From contig CANJQG010000064.1 of the NCBI GenBank assembly GCA_947476405.1, positions 1 to 7,950 on the forward strand: a stretch of DNA of 7,950 nucleotides, written 5' to 3'. Below the pieces are notes generated by a model, which was not told where the DNA came from, made no database searches, and saw nothing but the letters and a program-made list of their open reading frames with translations. The DNA comes from Thiotrichales bacterium. GTDB taxonomy: Bacteria > Pseudomonadota > Gammaproteobacteria > Francisellales > CACEW01. Shown in pieces: positions 5,814 to 7,950 of this stretch (the stretch's first letter is position 1; each line of letters opens with the position of its first letter). Both the position numbers and the translations under genes were made by a program.

Positions 5814-6861
5814 TGGTATTGGCCCGGAAGTGATGGCTCAAGCACAAAGGGTTTTAAATCAAATTGCGCTTAAATTTAATCATGATTTTATATATCATGA
5901 AGCTCTGATAGGCGGAGCTGCTTATGATCAGTTCGGGGAACATTTTCCTGACACTACTCATCATATTGCCGAACGCGCGGATGCCATTTTATTTGGTTCT
6001 GTCGGAGGGCCCGTTGCTGAACAAAACCTCCCTAAATGGAATGGGTGTGAGGCTAAGTCGTTATTGGCATTGAGACAGGCATTTCAATTTAATATTAATA
6101 TCCGTCCAGCCATTCTTTATCCTTCTTTGACCTCTATCTGTCCACTTAAACCAGAGATTATTGGTGATGGAATTAATATTGTTGTATTTCGAGAATTATT
6201 AGGGGATTTGTATTTTGGCAGTCACTTGCAAACGATCTTAAATGGACGGCGTCACGCCGAGGATCAGGCTTTATATAACGAAGATCAAATTGCCAGTATT
6301 GCGCACGCTGCCTTTAAGTCTGCAAAAACTCGTCGCAAAAAAGTGACTTCTGTAGATAAAGCCAATGTACTGGCGACGTCAAAACTTTGGAGAACCGTTG
6401 TCACTGAAGTTTCCAAGGAATATCCAGAAGTCGCATTAGAACACATGTTAGTCGACAACTGCGCCATGCAGTTAATCTTAAGACCAACTCAGTTTGATGT
6501 GATCTTAAGTACGAATATGTTTGGAGATATTCTCTCAGATGCTGCTGCCGTATTACCGGGTTCATTGGGATTAATGCCCTCTGCCAGCCTCAATTCTAAA
6601 GGGTTTGGTATGTTTGAACCATCGGGTGGGTCTGCCCAAGATATTGCGGGTAAAAATATAGCTAATCCGATTGCCCAGATTCTTTCTGCAGCCATGATGC
6701 TACGTCATGCGTTTTCAATGGAGATTGAATCAAAAGCCATTGAAACAGCTGTGGAAGAAGCTTTAAAGGAGGGTGCACGAACACGTGATATCGCTTCAGA
6801 TGCCAAGATAGCACTGTCAACAAGCGCTTTAACGGATGTTATTTTACATTATCTTTTGTAA
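5782..6861 (+). CDS. leuB: 3-isopropylmalate dehydrogenase
   Basis: This enzyme oxidises 3-isopropylmalate with NAD+ and decarboxylates it to 2-ketoisocaproate, using Mg2+ or Mn2+. From the ATG at 5782 the protein has 359 residues (E. coli 363) and opens with the expected IAILAGDGIGPEV. Visible catalytic and binding residues are Arg98, Arg108, Arg137, Tyr144, Lys193 (VDKANVL), Asp225, Asp249 and Asp253 (NMFGDILSD). The nucleotide-binding segment GGSAQDIAGKNIANP (282-296) resembles the enteric version, with Gln at 286 where Pro is usual, and RELLGDLYFG (137-146) replaces the usual RELTGGIYFG. A longer start at 5737 would add 15 residues from the leuD overlap that do not fit the family. GGAG (5768-5771) lies ten bases before ATG 5782. 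I see no clear terminator after the stop. Confidence 0.96.
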   Translation: MKKHIAILAGDGIGPEVMAQAQRVLNQIALKFNHDFIYHEALIGGAAYDQFGEHFPDTTHHIAERADAILFGSVGGPVAEQNLPKWNGCEAKSLLALRQAFQFNINIRPAILYPSLTSICPLKPEIIGDGINIVVFRELLGDLYFGSHLQTILNGRRHAEDQALYNEDQIASIAHAAFKSAKTRRKKVTSVDKANVLATSKLWRTVVTEVSKEYPEVALEHMLVDNCAMQLILRPTQFDVILSTNMFGDILSDAAAVLPGSLGLMPSASLNSKGFGMFEPSGGSAQDIAGKNIANPIAQILSAAMMLRHAFSMEIESKAIETAVEEALKEGARTRDIASDAKIALSTSALTDVILHYLL

Positions 6862-6939
6862 TAGCCGCCTTCAGGGTGCTTAGATTTTTAGCTAACAGGC
6901 CTGGTGTGTTAATTATGGGAACTTTTAACAGAGAGTTAA
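6862..6939 (+). other. Spacer after leuB with an AT-rich inverted repeat
   Basis: The spacer has no recognisable intrinsic terminator: no GC-rich stem followed by a T run is visible. TTTAAC (6924-6929) and GTTAAA (6935-6940) form a six-base inverted repeat with the five-base loop AGAGA, lying immediately on the possible start codon at 6940. It could be a weak operator or simply AT-rich chance. Leucine operon transcripts may therefore read through toward hicAB or end by Rho. Confidence 0.35.
6897..6919 (+). repeat. Left copy of a bipartite motif flanking hicAB
   Basis: AGGCCTGG (6897-6904) is followed by TTAATTATGGG (6909-6919). A similar pair, AGGCCTGG (7660-7667) and TTAAATTATGGG (7685-7696), lies just after hicB with a longer gap. 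The two copies bracket the small ORF and hicAB. They may be traces of insertion of that cassette, but the different internal spacing makes this weak. Confidence 0.25.
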
Positions 6940-7050
6940 ATGAGCGACGACAAAAATTTTATCAAAAAAGATTCTGAAATAGTTCCCCACCATGAAGTGA
7001 TGTGGATAACTAAAAAAACTAAAAACCAAACTTTATTTCGGTACCACTAA
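6940..7050 (+). CDS. Possible small ORF of 36 codons upstream of hicA
   Basis: An ATG at 6940 opens a 36-codon frame ending in TAA at 7048-7050. The peptide is hydrophilic and lysine-rich (start MSDDKNFIKKDSEIVPHHEV) with no membrane segment or motif I recognise. A purine-rich GAGAG lies four bases before the ATG. It could be a remnant of a displaced gene's N-terminus, a small protein, or chance. No function is proposed. Confidence 0.22.
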   Translation: MSDDKNFIKKDSEIVPHHEVMWITKKTKNQTLFRYH

Positions 7051-7060
7051 CTAGTACTAT
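7032..7060 (+). promoter_or_regulatory. Weak candidate promoter/operator before hicA
   Basis: TACTAT (7055-7060) could serve as a -10 box with a poor TTTATT -35 (7032-7037) at 17 bp, placing the start almost on the hicA ATG. The -10 overlaps the 8 bp palindrome TAGTACTA (7052-7059), a plausible site for the ribbon-helix-helix domain of HicB, which in known hicAB pairs represses its own promoter. The match is weak. Confidence 0.28.
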
Positions 7061-7068
7061 TCTGATCT

Positions 7069-7329
7069 ATGATAAGAAATAAACACCAGAAAATACTTAA
7101 ATCTATTTTTGCTAAACCAGTTCAATCAGGAATTCTATGGATTGATATTGAATCATTGCTTGTATCCCTGGGCGCAGAAATCTCCGAGGGAAATGGATCG
7201 CGTGTTCGAATTGCCTTAAATGGACGTAGAGCGGTGTTTCATCGACCCCACCCACAAAAAGAAACTGACAAAGGTGCCGTGACTTCCATGCGGCGTTTTT
7301 TAACAGAAGCAGGAGTTTCCTCATGTTAG
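7069..7329 (+). CDS. hicA: HicA-family toxin (mRNA interferase family)
   Basis: The 86-residue protein has the HicA-type double-stranded-RNA-binding-like layout: an N-terminal helix (about 24-35, IDIESLLVSLGAE), the GSRVRIALNGRRAVFHRPHP strands (43-62), then KETDKGAVTSMRRFLTEAG (64-82). HicA toxins cleave mRNA and are held inactive by HicB. In classical HicA the catalytic His follows Gly-Ser (GSH); here that place is Arg45. The GSRVR form followed by FHRPHP is, as I recall, common to a whole branch annotated as HicA, so His58 or His61 may matter instead. Activity cannot be judged from sequence. The gene overlaps hicB by seven bases and carries the hicB ribosome binding site, the usual coupled arrangement. 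No clear Shine-Dalgarno precedes ATG 7069. Confidence 0.87.
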   Translation: MIRNKHQKILKSIFAKPVQSGILWIDIESLLVSLGAEISEGNGSRVRIALNGRRAVFHRPHPQKETDKGAVTSMRRFLTEAGVSSC

Positions 7330-7658
7330 AGTACAAAAATTACATAGGTCGCATTGATTTTGACAATGAAGCTGAAATTTTTCATGGCGAAGTCATCAAT
7401 ACAAAAGATGTCATCACTTTTCAGGGTTCCAGCGTGGCTCAACTCAAAAAAGCCTTTAAAGAATCTATCGATGATTATTTAGAATTTTGTGCAGAACGAG
7501 GGGAATCTCCCGACAGGCCATTTTCTGGAAAATTTAATATCCGACTCGATCCTGACATACACAGAGATGCCTACATAGCCGCAACACAAGCAGGGCTTAG
7601 TCTTAACACTTGGGTAACCAATGCAATTATCCATGAAAGCCGCTCAGGGCTGAATTAA
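7323..7658 (+). CDS. hicB: HicB-family antitoxin
   Basis: The 111-residue antitoxin is expected to bind HicA and repress the hicAB promoter. Residues 1-60 form the HicB-like degraded RNase H fold (YIGRIDFDNEAEIFHGEV, then FQGSSVAQLKKAFKESIDDYLEFC). Residues 67-103 look like a ribbon-helix-helix DNA-binding domain, with the strand FNIRLDP followed by helices around AYIAATQAGLSLNTWVTNAI. This two-domain order is typical of plasmid and chromosomal HicB proteins. The ATG lies inside the end of hicA (ATGTTAG), seven bases after AGGAG (7311-7315). Both genes look intact, so the pair could stabilise a mobile element. Confidence 0.92.
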   Translation: MLEYKNYIGRIDFDNEAEIFHGEVINTKDVITFQGSSVAQLKKAFKESIDDYLEFCAERGESPDRPFSGKFNIRLDPDIHRDAYIAATQAGLSLNTWVTNAIIHESRSGLN

Positions 7659-7950
7659 AAGGCCTGGCAATAAATCATCCGGCTTTAAATTATGGGCATA
7701 CTGGGTCGGTCGATGATGATTGGGTGTTGTGGATGGTAAAAAAATAAGCCTTAAACCCAGCACACCTATTTGCTACGATCACCTCTTTAAAATTACTAGG
7801 CCAGCAGCTCCCGGTCTGAGCCATTACCCCTAGATACAAATTCTCAAAGAATTAAAGCTGCATAAAACCAGCTCCCAAGCTGGAATTCCAAATAATGTTT
7901 AGATTTTTTTTAAGCACAGATACCAAGGAAACCAAACTAGAAAATTTGAA
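7659..7950. other. Region after hicB without a convincing gene
   Basis: Two small perfect hairpins are visible: AATTCT/AGAATT (7839-7853, three-base loop) and CCAGCT/AGCTGG (7868-7883, four-base loop). A T run at about 7914-7921 is some 30 bases beyond the second, too far for a standard terminator. CAGCTCCC occurs twice (near 7805 and 7869). An ATG at 7895 opens a frame (MFRFFLSTDTKETK...) still open at the right edge; with no clear ribosome binding site it may or may not be the next gene. On the - strand I found only short ORFs without recognisable motifs. Confidence 0.4.
7660..7696 (+). repeat. Right copy of the bipartite motif flanking hicAB
   Basis: This is the partner of the motif at 6897-6919. 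The two blocks are separated here by 17 bases instead of four. It begins two bases after the hicB stop codon. Confidence 0.25.

Noticed and set aside
7775..7792. Resemblance of GATCACCTCTTT to the 3' end of 16S rRNA
   Set aside because: Only about a dozen bases match, with a mismatch in the core, and no upstream 16S sequence is present. Chance is the simplest explanation.
7868..7921. Terminator made of the CCAGCT/AGCTGG hairpin and the downstream T run
   Set aside because: About 30 bases separate the stem from the T run, which is too far for an intrinsic terminator.
7895..7950. Start of a further + strand gene at ATG 7895
   Set aside because: Only 18 codons are visible before the edge, with no clear ribosome binding site or motif, so it is mentioned in the spacer entry but not called.

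Overview
The window is dominated by a compact leucine-biosynthesis operon on the + strand: ilvE-leuA-leuC-leuD-leuB (1678-6861). It has a sigma70-type promoter and a leader-peptide control region in front (1421-1677). To its left, on the - strand, lies a TraA-type conjugative relaxase/helicase gene that has lost its 5' end and runs off the window. To its right is a complete hicAB toxin-antitoxin pair (7069-7658). The organism is probably a moderately AT-rich gammaproteobacterium: LeuB and LeuC match the enteric enzymes closely at key motifs, and control by a leucine-rich leader peptide is a proteobacterial habit. A host-associated or intracellular lineage (Legionellales- or Francisella-like) would fit, but this is inference. 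The relaxase piece and the toxin-antitoxin pair on either side suggest a plasmid, an integrated conjugative element or its remains.

Layout. 1-1310, - strand: TraA helicase region with Walker A and B, its N-terminal nuclease domain missing. 1311-1420: junction and AT-rich spacer. 1421-1449: promoter (TTGACT, 17 bp, TACGAT). 1484-1603: leader peptide of 39 residues, 16 of them Leu, Ile or Val, with a Leu-Leu-Leu run. 1583-1634: two mutually exclusive hairpins over the leader stop codon. 1666-1673: ilvE ribosome binding site, complementary over 8 bases to the Leu-Leu-Leu codons at 1569-1576. 1678-6861: five tightly coupled genes. 6862-7068: spacer with a possible 36-codon ORF. 7069-7658: hicAB. 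7659-7950: no convincing gene.

How the genes work together. LeuA condenses 2-ketoisovalerate with acetyl-CoA, LeuCD isomerises the product, LeuB oxidises and decarboxylates it, and IlvE transaminates 2-ketoisocaproate to leucine. The cassette therefore takes the valine precursor all the way to leucine. Its LeuA stops after the catalytic and linker regions and lacks the C-terminal leucine-sensing domain, so enzyme feedback is probably absent. The leader suggests that leucine control acts through a ribosome reading Leu codons, plausibly by exposing or hiding the ilvE ribosome binding site, because no U-tract terminator follows the hairpin. This leader is the most interesting element in the window.
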